From assembly GCF_021729865.1 (NCBI RefSeq), contig NZ_CP063400.1, positions 4,898,001-4,962,000 of the forward strand: DNA of 64,000 nucleotides. Direction: 5' to 3'. The notes below the pieces were generated by a model. That model made no database searches, was not told the origin of the DNA, and worked only from the letters and a program-made list of their open reading frames with translations. The position numbers were made by a program, and so were the translations under genes. Shown one piece after another: positions 26,513 through 35,477 of the stretch; the stretch's first letter is position 1, and every line of letters starts with the position of its first letter. This DNA is from Hydrogenophaga sp. SL48 (GTDB lineage Bacteria; Pseudomonadota; Gammaproteobacteria; Burkholderiales; Burkholderiaceae_C).

Positions 26513-29188
26513 TCAGGCGCCGGGCGGTTGAAGCGCCAGCGCCACGAAGCGCACGCTGTGGTCGTCCGGATCGCTGGGGTTGGCGCTCTCTTGGAAGCCA
26601 AGTGCGCGCGCAAGTTCCAGCATGGCGCGGTTTTCGCGCAGCACGTTGCCCACCAAGCGCTGCGTGCCGCGCGCGCGCAGGTGGTCCATCATCTTGTGCA
26701 TGAGCTTGTGGCCCAGGCCCGAGCCCTTGAGGTCGGAGCGCACGATCACGCCGAACTCGGCGGTGTGGTTGTCCGGGTCCACGGTGGCGCGCACCGTGCC
26801 CAGGGTTTCTTCACCGTCCCCCGCGATGTGGCGGGTGGCGATGAAGGCCATCTCGCGCGCGTAGTCGATCTGCGTCAGCCGTGCGAGCTCGCTGTGTTCG
26901 ATGCTGCGCCGGCTGTAGAACACGCGCAGACGGATGTCCTCCGGGTCGAGCTTCTCCAGAAAGACGCGGTGCTGCGCTTCGTCTTCGGGGCGGATGGCGC
27001 GCAGCGTGACCGGCTGGCCTTTCCAGTCCCAGGTCTCGCTCAGCTCGGCCGGGTAGGGCTGGATGGCGAAGTTCGCCGCGCCGGCCGGCCGGTTCGCCGA
27101 GACGCGCACACGGGCGTCGAGCGCCACCGCGCGCTCGTGGTTGACCAGCAGGGGGTTGATGTCGAGCTCGGCGATCTCCGGCACCTCGGCCAGCAGTTGC
27201 GACACGCTCACCAGCACCTGGGCAATGGCGTCGATGTCGGCGGCGGGTTCGTCGCGGTAGCCCTTCAGCAGCCTGGCGATGCGCGTGCGCTGAATCTGCG
27301 CCAGCGCCAGCGGGGTGTTGAGCGGCGGCAGCGACAGCGCGCGGTCGGCCAGCACCTCCACCGCCGTCCCCCCCGCGCCGAACAGGATGACCGGGCCGAA
27401 GGTCGGGTCGACACTGGCGCCGACGATGAGCTCGTGGGCATGTTTCAGTCGCACCATGGGCTGCACGGTGAAACCCTGGACGTCGGCGTCGGGCCGCAGC
27501 TCGCGCACGCGCGCCAGCATGCTGGTGCAGACCTCGCGCAGCTCGCTCGCGTTGCCGATGTTCAGCCGCACGCCGCCCACGTCGCTCTTGTGGCTGATGG
27601 CGTGCGAGAGGATCTTCACCACGACCGGATAACCCAGCGCGTCGGCGGCGGCCTGGGCCTCGTCGGCGCTGGCGCCGATCACGCGCGTGGGCACGACCGG
27701 CAGTCCGGCGGCGCCGAGCAAAGCCTTGGCTTCGGGCTCGGTGAGCAGCTCACGGCCGTCGGCCAGCACCGCGTCGACGATGGCGCGGATGGCGGGCAGG
27801 TCGGTCGCGTGTGCGGCGCTGCGCGCGGGCGGCGTCTGCAGCAGTTCCTCCTGGTGCAGGCGGTAGCTGCGCAGGAACGAGAAGGCGCGCACCGCGTCTT
27901 CGGGTGTGTTGAAGTCGGGCACGCCCGCGTCGCGGAAGGTCTGGCGCGCCTGCGCCACCGCCTGGTCGCCGAGCCAGCAGCCGAGCACGCGCTTCGGCTG
28001 CGCCGTCACCTGCGGCAGCAGGGCCTGTGCGATCTCGGCGCTGGGCACGATGGCGGTGGGCGCGTGGATGAAGAGCACGGCGCTGTCGGTGTCGTGCGCG
28101 AGCGCGTCGAGCGCGGCCACGTAGCGCGCGGCGGGCGCATCGCCAATGATGTCCACCGGGTTGGCGCGCGACCAGTTGCCGGGCAACACGGCGTCCAGCC
28201 GGGCGAGCATGGCGTCGTTCAGCTTCGTGAGCGGCACGCCGAGCGCGGCGGCCTCGTCGGCCGCCATCACGCCCGCCCCGCCGCCGTTGGTGAGCACGGT
28301 GAGCGCGCCCGAGGGCCCGTCGCGAAAGCGCGCCAGCGTTTCTGCGGCGAGGAACAGGTCGGGCAGGGTGAGCACGCGCAACATGCCCGAGCGCGCGATG
28401 GCCGCGTCGAACACCGCGTCGGAGCCCGCGAGCGCGCCGGTGTGCGATGCGGCGGCCGCCTGGCCCGCGCTGGAGCGCCCGGCCTTGACCACGATCACCG
28501 GCTTGTTGCGCGCCGCAGCGCGCGCGGCCGACATGAACTTGCGGCTCTCGTCGATGGACTCGATGTAGAGCAGGATGGCACGGGTCTTGGGATCGCTGCC
28601 GAGGAAATCGAGCATGTCGCCAAAGTCCACGTCGGCGCGCTCGCCGAGCGAGACGAAGTGCGAGAAGCCGATGCCACGCGACGCGGCCCAGTCGAGCATG
28701 GCGGTGACCAGCGCGCCCGACTGCGAAACGAAAGCCAGCTCGCCCGGCAGGGCGCCAATGTGCGCGAAGCTGGCGTTCAGCCCCAGGTGCGGCACCAGCA
28801 GGCCGATGCAGTTGGGCCCGAGGATGCGCAGCGTGTGAACCCTGGCCGCGTCGAGCATGGCCTGCTTGGTGGCCTTGTCCAGCCCAGCGGTGACGACGAT
28901 GGCCGCGCGCGTGCCGCGCTCGCCCAGTTGCTTGATCAGCTTCACCACGGTGGTGGCGGGCGTGCAGATCACGGCGAGGTCGGGCGTCTCGGGCAGGGCG
29001 TCCACATCGGGGTAGGCCGTCACGCCGCCGAGCGCGGCGTGTTTGGGGTTGACGGGGTAGAGCCGCCCGGTGAACTGCTGGTGCAGGTTGTGCCACACCG
29101 TGCTCCCCACGCTGGCCGGGCGTTCGGACGCGCCGAAGACAGCGACCGAGCCGGGGGCGAAAAGGGCGTCGAGGTGGCGGATGCTCAT
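26513..29188 (-). CDS. PatZ-like protein acetyltransferase (acyl-CoA synthetase-like plus GNAT)
   Basis: An 891-residue protein with the Pat/PatZ layout: CoA-binding domain (~1-130), succinyl-CoA ligase-like domain with His249 in SHTGALAGS, ATP-grasp domain (~470-700), and a C-terminal GNAT domain (~720-885; GSGLGHKLMHKM, LRENRAML). In enteric bacteria such proteins acetylate lysines of acetyl-CoA synthetase and other enzymes, controlling acetate use. The His of the ADP-forming ligases is kept here, so residual ligase activity cannot be excluded. Its start overlaps the stop of the DUF502 gene (ATGA). Confidence 0.88.
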   Translation of the reverse strand: MSIRHLDALFAPGSVAVFGASERPASVGSTVWHNLHQQFTGRLYPVNPKHAALGGVTAYPDVDALPETPDLAVICTPATTVVKLIKQLGERGTRAAIVVTAGLDKATKQAMLDAARVHTLRILGPNCIGLLVPHLGLNASFAHIGALPGELAFVSQSGALVTAMLDWAASRGIGFSHFVSLGERADVDFGDMLDFLGSDPKTRAILLYIESIDESRKFMSAARAAARNKPVIVVKAGRSSAGQAAAASHTGALAGSDAVFDAAIARSGMLRVLTLPDLFLAAETLARFRDGPSGALTVLTNGGGAGVMAADEAAALGVPLTKLNDAMLARLDAVLPGNWSRANPVDIIGDAPAARYVAALDALAHDTDSAVLFIHAPTAIVPSAEIAQALLPQVTAQPKRVLGCWLGDQAVAQARQTFRDAGVPDFNTPEDAVRAFSFLRSYRLHQEELLQTPPARSAAHATDLPAIRAIVDAVLADGRELLTEPEAKALLGAAGLPVVPTRVIGASADEAQAAADALGYPVVVKILSHAISHKSDVGGVRLNIGNASELREVCTSMLARVRELRPDADVQGFTVQPMVRLKHAHELIVGASVDPTFGPVILFGAGGTAVEVLADRALSLPPLNTPLALAQIQRTRIARLLKGYRDEPAADIDAIAQVLVSVSQLLAEVPEIAELDINPLLVNHERAVALDARVRVSANRPAGAANFAIQPYPAELSETWDWKGQPVTLRAIRPEDEAQHRVFLEKLDPEDIRLRVFYSRRSIEHSELARLTQIDYAREMAFIATRHIAGDGEETLGTVRATVDPDNHTAEFGVIVRSDLKGSGLGHKLMHKMMDHLRARGTQRLVGNVLRENRAMLELARALGFQESANPSDPDDHSVRFVALALQPPGA

Positions 29189-29811
29189 GACTTGTCCTGT
29201 TTGCCCGAGGACATGAAGGCAATCAGCGCCATGCGCATCGCCTCTTCGACCGTCATGTCCACCGGCGTGGTCCAGTTGCGCGGCACGAACACGGTGTAGC
29301 CGCCGATCATGTAGCCCATGGGCAGGTAGACGGCCACCTGGTCGTCCAGCTCGGCCAGGCCCTTGGGCAGGCCTTTCATGCTCTGGCGCGTCACCAGGCC
29401 GACGGTGCTGAGTTCGTGGCCCGGCATCTTGAGCAGCACGACCTGCTGCGCGTCCTGTTCATGGGGCGCAAAGTAGTCGGCGAAGTTCTTCAACGAAGAG
29501 TAGATGCTTTTCACCACCGGCAGGTTGGTGAAGGGCAGCTCGATGAACGACAGCAGTTTGCCCGTGACGCGCTGCGACATGAGAAAACCCAGCGCCAGGA
29601 TCAGCGCGGCACCCAGCGCAATGCCCAGGCCCGGCAGGTAAAAATCACCGGTGAGGGGGCGCAGCATCTGCATCGCGGTGCGCTCGGTCCAGGTGACGAA
29701 CAGCACCAGCACGTAGACCGTGATGGCCAGCGGAAGGAAGGTGATCAGGCCGCGAAAGAAGTACTGTGAAAGGCGCTTCATGGGGGGCTCGGGCGGGGTG
29801 GGCGGTGTCAT
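29185..29811 (-). CDS. DUF502 family membrane protein
   Basis: A 208-residue inner-membrane protein with two hydrophobic helices near the N-terminus and the DUF502 hallmarks: YFFRGLITFLPLAITVYVL, a P-hairpin LPVVKSIYSSLKNF, and TRQSMKGLPKG and VFVPRNWTTPVDMTVEEAMR near the end. The family is widespread and uncharacterised. Start at 29811 has GGAAAC upstream; ATG at 29781 (MKRLSQYFF) is an alternative. It overlaps the PatZ-like gene and should be co-transcribed with it. Confidence 0.85.
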   Translation of the reverse strand: MTPPTPPEPPMKRLSQYFFRGLITFLPLAITVYVLVLFVTWTERTAMQMLRPLTGDFYLPGLGIALGAALILALGFLMSQRVTGKLLSFIELPFTNLPVVKSIYSSLKNFADYFAPHEQDAQQVVLLKMPGHELSTVGLVTRQSMKGLPKGLAELDDQVAVYLPMGYMIGGYTVFVPRNWTTPVDMTVEEAMRMALIAFMSSGKQDKS

Positions 29812-29942
29812 GTTTCCAGCATAGCAGCCGGGTGTGCCCGGCGCATGACCCGGCGGGCTTGCATTGGCCGACAATGGCCTTATGTGAAAGTTTGTTTGTC
29901 TTTTCAAGGGAACGATGGGCCAAGGTCCGACTCCCTCACACC

Positions 29943-30281
29943 ATGAATGACCTGACCGATTTCGTGGGCCGCGTGTTGCGTGGCCTGATCAAGCTGACGC
30001 TGGTGCTGGCCGCGGGCGTGTTCGTCATCAGCTTCCTGCTGGCGGCCATCGTGGTCGTGCTGCTGGTCTCGCTGTGGTCGCTGATCACCGGGCGCAAGCC
30101 AGCGCCGGTGGTGATGTTCAGCCGCATGCGCGAACAGTCGCAGCGCTATACGCAAGGTATGTCGCAGGGCGTGTGGCCCGGGCGGGCGCCCGTGGGGGAG
30201 GTGGTGGACGTGGACGCCACCGAGGTGTCTGAAGGCGCTGCCCGGCCCGCGACAGAACAGCCCTTGCAGCGCTTGCGCTGA
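29943..30281 (+). CDS. small membrane protein, unknown function
   Basis: A 112-residue protein with one long hydrophobic stretch (~16-50, probably two short helices or one re-entrant pair) followed by a charged C-terminal tail. No recognised motif. Divergent from the DUF502 gene and converging on rsmI with a 4-bp gap. Coding is supported by codon bias and a clean ATG, but there is no strong ribosome binding site. Confidence 0.6.
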   Translation: MNDLTDFVGRVLRGLIKLTLVLAAGVFVISFLLAAIVVVLLVSLWSLITGRKPAPVVMFSRMREQSQRYTQGMSQGVWPGRAPVGEVVDVDATEVSEGAARPATEQPLQRLR

Positions 30282-30285
30282 ACGC

Positions 30286-31200
30286 TCAGTCTTCCTCGGC
30301 GCCGGCCTGTCGTCGCGCCAGTGCCGCCTGGTAAAGCGCGTTGCGCGGTGCGCCGGTGATGTCGGCGCAGAGCTTCACGGCGGTTTTCACCGGCAGCTCG
30401 GCCAGCAGCAGGTCCAGCGTGCGCAGGGTGTTGGCGTCGAACGCGTCGCTGTTTGCGGCGGCCTGCGGGTGCACCAGCAACACGAACTCGCCCCGCGTGC
30501 GGTGCGCACCGCCCTGCAGCCAGGCCGGGAAACCGGCGGCGGGCATCTGGGCGATCTCTTCAAACTGTTTGGTGAGTTCACGGCCCACCGTGAGCGGACG
30601 GTCGCCGAGCGCGGCCAGGTCTTTGGCCAGCGCCTCGATGCGGTGCGGCGCCTCCAGCAGCACACAGGCGCGGTCGTCGGCGGCGATGGCCTGAACCTCG
30701 CGCTGGCGCTCGGCGGCCTTGGGTGAGAGGAAACCGGTGAAGACAAAACGCCCGTCGTGCCCGCCCGTGCCCGCCACGCTCATCAGTGCGGTGATGCTGC
30801 TCGCGCCGGGCAGCGGCACGCAGCGATGCCCGGCCGCGACCACCGCCGCACACAGGCGCGCGCCCGGGTCGCTCACGCCCGGTGTGCCGGCGTCGCTCAC
30901 ATAGGCCACGCGCTGGCCGTCGCGCAGCCGCTGGATCACGGTCTGCGCGGCTTCGGCCTCGTTGTGTTCGTGCAGCGCCAGCAGCGGCTTGTGCAGGCCG
31001 TAGCCCTGCAGCAGGCTGGCGGTGTGGCGCGTGTCTTCGCAGGCCACGGTGTCCACCAGCGACAGCACGTGCAGGGCGCGCAGGGCAATGTCGGCCAGGT
31101 TGCCAATGGGCGTGGCGACCATGTAGAGCGTGCCCTGCGGATAATGCTGGTGCGCTGCGGCGTCGCTGGCGGCGGCCAACAGGGAGGGAGAAACAGACAA
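30286..31200 (-). CDS. rsmI: 16S rRNA (cytidine1402-2'-O)-methyltransferase
   Basis: A 304-residue SAM-dependent methyltransferase that modifies C1402 in the ribosomal decoding centre. The tetrapyrrole-methylase fold motifs are clear: LYMVATPIGNLADI, ACEDTRHTASLL, VSDAGTPGVSDPG and PLPGASSITALMS, plus the RsmI-specific ELTKQFEEI. The outermost start is TTG at 31200, sharing its first base with the ATG of divergent yraN. ATG at 31122 would remove conserved sequence. The divergent start overlap leaves almost no separate promoter. Confidence 0.93.
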   Translation of the reverse strand: MSVSPSLLAAASDAAAHQHYPQGTLYMVATPIGNLADIALRALHVLSLVDTVACEDTRHTASLLQGYGLHKPLLALHEHNEAEAAQTVIQRLRDGQRVAYVSDAGTPGVSDPGARLCAAVVAAGHRCVPLPGASSITALMSVAGTGGHDGRFVFTGFLSPKAAERQREVQAIAADDRACVLLEAPHRIEALAKDLAALGDRPLTVGRELTKQFEEIAQMPAAGFPAWLQGGAHRTRGEFVLLVHPQAAANSDAFDANTLRTLDLLLAELPVKTAVKLCADITGAPRNALYQAALARRQAGAEED

Positions 31201-31628
31201 TGTGGTTATCCAGAAAACCAGTGAATCCGTCGGCTCCGACGGGCGCTGTCACCACCAAACGCCGGGGCGACGCGGCCGAAGACGCGGCGCTGGACCATTT
31301 GCAGCGGCAGGGGCTCAGGCTGGTGCAGCGCAACTTCAAGTCACCCGGTCGCGGCGGTGGCGAGGTCGATTTGATTATGCGCGAGCGCGACGGCACGCTG
31401 GTGTTTGTGGAGGTGCGGCAGCGCGCCAGTGCGAGCCACGGCGGGGCCGGCGGAAGCATCACGGCGGTGAAGCAGCGGCGCATCGTGTTCGCCGCGCGGC
31501 ACTTTCTGATGCGACTGGGGTCAGAGCCTCCATGCCGCTTCGACGTGGTGCTGATCCAGGGTGGCCCGGACGATCGCATCGCCCCCGAATGGCTGCGCGG
31601 CGCCTTTGATGCACCCGCAACCTTTTGA
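31200..31628 (+). CDS. yraN: YraN family protein (UPF0102)
   Basis: A 142-residue protein with the restriction-endonuclease-like fold of the UPF0102/YraN family: KRRGDAAEDAALDHL, GGGEVDLIMRERDGTLVFVEVRQR (E-V-D and E-V-R catalytic-type residues) and ITAVKQRRI. Function is unproven. AGGGAGGGA lies ~9 bases before ATG 31200. Order rsmI(divergent)-yraN-diaA-dolP is the conserved arrangement in gamma- and betaproteobacteria, here without lpoA. Confidence 0.9.
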   Translation: MWLSRKPVNPSAPTGAVTTKRRGDAAEDAALDHLQRQGLRLVQRNFKSPGRGGGEVDLIMRERDGTLVFVEVRQRASASHGGAGGSITAVKQRRIVFAARHFLMRLGSEPPCRFDVVLIQGGPDDRIAPEWLRGAFDAPATF

Positions 31629-31655
31629 TACCCTGCCCGCCGCTATCATCGCCCC

Positions 31656-32276
31656 ATGCTTCTGCAACGGATACAGCAACAATTCATCGACAGCGCCGAC
31701 CTGAAATACCAGTGCGCGCAGTCGCTCGCCCCGGTGGTCGAGGCGGCCACAACCGCCGTGCTGGCCAGCGTCACCGGCGGCGGCAAGGTGCTGTCGTGCG
31801 GCAACGGCGCTTCGGCGGCGGCCGCCCAGCACTTTGCGGCGAGCTTCATCGGCCGCCACGAGCGCGAGCGTCCCGAGCTGGCGGCGTTTTCGCTGTCGGC
31901 GGACGCGTCGGTGATCACTGGTCTCACCAACGATTTTGACGCCCGCGTGGTGTTCGCACGGCAGGTGCGCGCGCTCGGGCAGGCCGGCGACGTCCTGCTC
32001 GTGCTGTCGACCACCGGGAATTCGCCCAACGTGGTGGCGGCGGTGGAGGCCGCTCACGAGCGCGACATGACCGTGGTGGCGCTGACCGGCGCCCGCGGCG
32101 GTCGCCTGGCGCAACAACTGCGCGACACCGACGTGCACATCTGTGTGCCGACCGACGTGCCGGCACGGATCCTCGAAGTGCAGCACCTGGTGCTGCACTG
32201 CATTTGCGACGGCGTGGATGCCCAGTTGCTGGGCCTGCCCGACACCTTGTCCAACGAAATGGAGAACCCCGCATGA
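31656..32276 (+). CDS. diaA: DiaA-like SIS-domain protein
   Basis: A 206-residue SIS-domain protein related to phosphoheptose isomerase GmhA. The sugar-phosphate binding segment CGNGASAAAAQHFAASFIGR and STTGNSPNVVAAVEAA are visible. Position between yraN and a BON-domain lipoprotein gene matches E. coli diaA, whose product binds DnaA and promotes timely replication initiation. GmhA activity remains possible. Its stop overlaps the start of dolP (ATGA). Confidence 0.87.
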   Translation: MLLQRIQQQFIDSADLKYQCAQSLAPVVEAATTAVLASVTGGGKVLSCGNGASAAAAQHFAASFIGRHERERPELAAFSLSADASVITGLTNDFDARVVFARQVRALGQAGDVLLVLSTTGNSPNVVAAVEAAHERDMTVVALTGARGGRLAQQLRDTDVHICVPTDVPARILEVQHLVLHCICDGVDAQLLGLPDTLSNEMENPA

Positions 32277-32890
32277 CACATTCACGCTTCCCGGGCCGCC
32301 TGACGGTCGCTGTCCTGAGCCTGGCCGCCGCTGCCGCCACCCTGTCGGCCTGCGCACCCCTGGCCGTGGGGGGCGCCGCCCTCACCGGTGCCATGGTGGT
32401 CGGCGACCGTCGCAGTTCGGGCGCCCAGCTCGACGACCAGGGCATTGAATTGCGCGCCGCCAACCGCCTGCGCGACCAGATGGGCACGCGTGCCCGCATC
32501 AACGTGACCAGCTACAACCGCCGCCTGCTGTTGACCGGCGAGGTGGGCAATGCCAACGACAAGGCGCTCGCCGAGACCGTGGGCAAGCAGGTGGACAACG
32601 TGCTCATGGTCTACAACGAGCTGGGCATCGCCAACAGCCCGAGCTTCACCGAAAAGGCCGAAGACTCGCTGCTGACCGGCAAGGTCAAGGCCGGCCTGCT
32701 GGACACCAAGCAGATTTCGACCAACTCGTTCAAGGTGGTCTCCGAGCGCGGCACGGTGTACCTGATGGGCCGCGTCACGCAGCGCGAGGCAGACATCGCC
32801 ACCCAGGTGGCCCGCACCACCAAGGGCGCCCAGCGTGTGGTGCGCGTGCTGGAAATCATTTCGGAAGAAGAGCTGGCGAAGATCAAGTAA
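32273..32890 (+). CDS. dolP: BON-domain outer membrane lipoprotein (DolP/YraP-like)
   Basis: A 205-residue lipoprotein with a signal peptide ending in the lipobox LSAC (Cys27) and two BON domains (~60-125 and ~135-200). E. coli DolP binds anionic lipid at the division site and supports outer membrane integrity. Start at ATG 32273 overlaps the diaA stop. Downstream a repeat element begins right after the stop codon. Confidence 0.9.
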   Translation: MTHSRFPGRLTVAVLSLAAAAATLSACAPLAVGGAALTGAMVVGDRRSSGAQLDDQGIELRAANRLRDQMGTRARINVTSYNRRLLLTGEVGNANDKALAETVGKQVDNVLMVYNELGIANSPSFTEKAEDSLLTGKVKAGLLDTKQISTNSFKVVSERGTVYLMGRVTQREADIATQVARTTKGAQRVVRVLEIISEEELAKIK

Positions 32891-32996
32891 CCCCCCGCGA
32901 CGCAGGTAACGGTCCACCCCCTCCGCGCTGCGCGCGACCCCCTCAAGGGGGCGATGCGAGTGGCCCGGCGAAGCCGGTTCCACCGCATCCTTGGGT
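32891..32996 (+). repeat. three-hairpin intergenic repeat, copy 2
   Basis: Begins at the base after the dolP stop and reads in the dolP direction: CCCCCCGCG, a CGCGCTGCGCGCG hairpin, CCCCCTcaAGGGGG, then GGCCCGGCGAAGCCGGTT. It is inverted relative to copy 3, so the region 32891-33223 (333 bp without a gene) is two convergent copies around a ~140-bp centre in which I see no gene. Confidence 0.85.
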
Positions 32997-33140
32997 TAAA
33001 ACATTTCGCGCCGGAGAAGGGGCGTACCTTCCTGTTCGCGCTGCACGCCAGCCCTTCATGGACAACATTGGCGTTCGCTGCAAAGCCGATTTCGCAGGGT
33101 CTTCGAAACGATTTCCCCTCCGGCGCAGGCTGCCTTCACT

Positions 33141-33223
33141 CAGGATGCGGTGGAACCGGCTTGGCCGGGCCACTCGCATCGCCCCCTTGGGGGGGGGACG
33201 CCGAAGGCGGCGCGGGGGGAGGG
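33141..33223 (-). repeat. three-hairpin intergenic repeat, copy 3
   Basis: Abuts the stop codon of the dehydrogenase gene. On the gene strand: C-run, GCGCCGCCTTCGGCG hairpin, C9/AAGGGGG block, then the GGCCCGGC/GCCGGTT hairpin within GTGG/CCAC arms. Confidence 0.9.
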
Positions 33224-34126
33224 TTATTTCAACCGTTTGATGAGGCTGGAGGTGTCCAGCCGGTTGCCACCGGCGGCCTGCACGTCGGCGTAGAACTGGT
33301 CCACCAGCGCGGTGACCGGCAGGCGCGCGCCGTTGCGCCGGGCTTCGTCCAGCACCAGGCCGAGGTCTTTGCGCATCCAGTCCACTGCGAAACCGAAGTC
33401 GAACTTGTCGGCCACCATGGTCTTGCCGCGGTTGTCGAGCTGCCAGCTCTGGGCCGCGCCCTTGCCGATCACGTCCAGCACCTGGTTCATGTCCAGGCCG
33501 GCTTTCTGACCGAAGGCGATGGCTTCCGACAGCCCCTGCACCAGGCCCGCGATGCAGATCTGGTTGACCATCTTGGCGAGCTGGCCTGCGCCGCTGGCGC
33601 CCAGCAGCGTGAAGGCGCGCGAGAACGCCATGCCGACCGGTTGCACCGCGTCGAACGCGGGGGCATCACCGCCACACATGACCGTCAGCAGGCCGTTCTG
33701 CGCCCCCGCCTGGCCGCCCGAGACCGGGGCATCGACAAACGCCAGTCCCAGGGCTTTCGCGGCGGTGTACAGCTCGCGCGCCACATCGGCCGACGCGGTG
33801 GTGTGGTCCACGAACACCGCGCCCTGCGCCATGCCGGCGAAAGCGCCATCGGCCCCCAGCGTGATCGAGCGGAGGTCGTCGTCGTTGCCCACGCACGAGA
33901 ACACGATGTCAGCCCCCACCGCCGCCTCGCGAGGTGTGGCCTGGGCGCCGCCACCGAACTCCGCCACCCAGGCCTGCGCCTTGGCGGGCGAGCGGTTGTA
34001 AACCGTCACCGAATGCCCGGCCTTGGACAGGTGCCCGGCCATGGGAAAGCCCATGACGCCCAGGCCGAGAAAAGCGACCTTCTTCGGCGCAACAGATTCG
34101 TAGGTTTTGGAGGCGATGCTGCTCAT
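33224..34126 (-). CDS. 3-hydroxyisobutyrate dehydrogenase-family oxidoreductase
   Basis: A 300-residue beta-hydroxyacid dehydrogenase. The Rossmann motif is FLGLGVMGFPMAGHL, the substrate loop is DAPVSGGQAGA, and the catalytic Lys lies in GAGQLAKMVNQI. Likely substrates are 3-hydroxyisobutyrate, tartronate semialdehyde or a similar short acid. ATG at 34126 (MSSIASKT) is chosen. No pathway partner adjoins it; it lies downstream of pilTU on the same strand but behind a repeat. Confidence 0.88.
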   Translation of the reverse strand: MSSIASKTYESVAPKKVAFLGLGVMGFPMAGHLSKAGHSVTVYNRSPAKAQAWVAEFGGGAQATPREAAVGADIVFSCVGNDDDLRSITLGADGAFAGMAQGAVFVDHTTASADVARELYTAAKALGLAFVDAPVSGGQAGAQNGLLTVMCGGDAPAFDAVQPVGMAFSRAFTLLGASGAGQLAKMVNQICIAGLVQGLSEAIAFGQKAGLDMNQVLDVIGKGAAQSWQLDNRGKTMVADKFDFGFAVDWMRKDLGLVLDEARRNGARLPVTALVDQFYADVQAAGGNRLDTSSLIKRLK

Positions 34127-34184
34127 GGGGGATGTCTTTCGGAAAATGCTTTGGATCTGGTGCAGCCGGAACGAGGTGACCGAA

Positions 34185-34272
34185 ACCCAGAACGCGGCGG
34201 AACCGGCTTTGCCGGGCCGCACCGCGTTGCCCCCTTGAGGGGGTGACGCGCCCTAAGGCGCGGCGCGGGGGT
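34185..34272 (-). repeat. three-hairpin intergenic repeat, copy 4
   Basis: Starts a few bases after the pilU stop codon, with GCGCC-ttag-GGCGC, CCCCCTCAAGGGGG and GGCCCGGCAAAGCCGGTT hairpins on the gene strand. Fills most of the gap to the dehydrogenase gene. Confidence 0.9.
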
Positions 34273-34278
34273 GTTTCT

Positions 34279-35415
34279 CTAGACAATCGTCATGTGCTCG
34301 GTGCCCGCCGCCAGGTCCACCGTCTTCGCCCGCTGGCTGTTGAGCTTGATCTGCAGGCGCAGGTCATTGAGCGAATCGGCGTTGCGCAGTGCGTCTTCAA
34401 AGGTGATGAGGTTGGCTTCGAAGGCGTGGAACAGCGCCTGGTCAAAGGTCTGCATGCCCATGTTGGTGCTCTTCTTCATCACTTCCTTGATCTCGGCCAC
34501 CTCGCCCTTGAAGATCAGGTCGGAGATCAGGGGCGAGTTCAGCATGATCTCGACCGCCGCGTGGCGACCCTTGTTGTCCTGCCGGGGCACCAGCCGTTGC
34601 GAGATCAGTGCGCGCAGGTTGAGCGACAGGTCCATCAGCAACTGCGCGCGCCGCTCTTCGGGGAAGAAGTTGATGATGCGGTCGAGTGCCTGGTTGGCGC
34701 TGTTGGCGTGCAGGGTGGCCAGGCACAGGTGACCGGTTTCCGAGAACTGGATCGCGTGTTCCATGGTTTCGCGGTCACGGATTTCGCCCATCAGGATCAC
34801 GTCGGGTGCCTGGCGCAGCGTGTTCTTCAAGGCCGCTTCCCAGCTGTCGGTGTCCAGTCCCACCTCGCGCTGGGTGATCACGCAGTTCTTGTGGGCATGC
34901 ACGAACTCCACCGGGTCTTCGATGGTGATGATGTGGCCGTGGGTGTTCTCGTTGCGCCAGTCCACCATCGCGGCGAGCGAGGTGGACTTGCCCGAGCCTG
35001 TGGCGCCCACCAGGATGCACAGACCGCGCTTGGAGAGCACCACGTCTTTCAGCACCTGGGGCAGGCCGAGCTTGTCGATGGTGGGCAGCACGGCGGGGAT
35101 GGTCCGCATCACCATGCCGACCTTGCCCTGCTGGATGAAGGCGCTCACGCGGAAGCGACCGATGGCGGGGGGCGAGATCGCAAAATTGCATTCCTTGGTG
35201 CGCTCGAATTCGGCCGACTGCTTGTCGTTCATGATGGCGCGGGCCAGGGCCAGTGTGTGCACCGGGTTGAGCGGCTGCGGCGAGACCTTCACCACCTTGC
35301 CGTCCACCTTGATGGCGGGCGGAAAGTCGGCCGTGATGAACAGGTCGCTGCCGCCCCGGCTGAGCATCAGCTTGAGCAAATCGTTGATGAACTTGGATGC
35401 CTGATCGCGTTCCAT
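34279..35415 (-). CDS. pilU: type IV pilus retraction ATPase PilU
   Basis: A 378-residue hexameric ATPase. Walker A GATGSGKS is at 137-144, the Asp box IIIEDP-like IITIEDPVEFVH and the His box HLCLATLHANSANQALDRI follow. PilU assists PilT in pulling back type IV pili during twitching and DNA uptake. It is longer than PilT and lacks PilT's AIRNLIRE motif. The order pilT-pilU is the standard one; a repeat separates them. Confidence 0.95.
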   Translation of the reverse strand: MERDQASKFINDLLKLMLSRGGSDLFITADFPPAIKVDGKVVKVSPQPLNPVHTLALARAIMNDKQSAEFERTKECNFAISPPAIGRFRVSAFIQQGKVGMVMRTIPAVLPTIDKLGLPQVLKDVVLSKRGLCILVGATGSGKSTSLAAMVDWRNENTHGHIITIEDPVEFVHAHKNCVITQREVGLDTDSWEAALKNTLRQAPDVILMGEIRDRETMEHAIQFSETGHLCLATLHANSANQALDRIINFFPEERRAQLLMDLSLNLRALISQRLVPRQDNKGRHAAVEIMLNSPLISDLIFKGEVAEIKEVMKKSTNMGMQTFDQALFHAFEANLITFEDALRNADSLNDLRLQIKLNSQRAKTVDLAAGTEHMTIV

Positions 35416-35477
35416 GAGGTCTTACCCTTTTGTTTTCCGACTGTTCAAATCTGCCAACTTGGCGATGCCTTGAGCCG

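Noticed and set aside
26528-29299. A 923-codon open frame on the + strand opposite the PatZ-like gene
   Set aside because: It is the mirror of a strongly supported gene and has the Arg/His/Gln-rich composition of GC-rich antisense frames.
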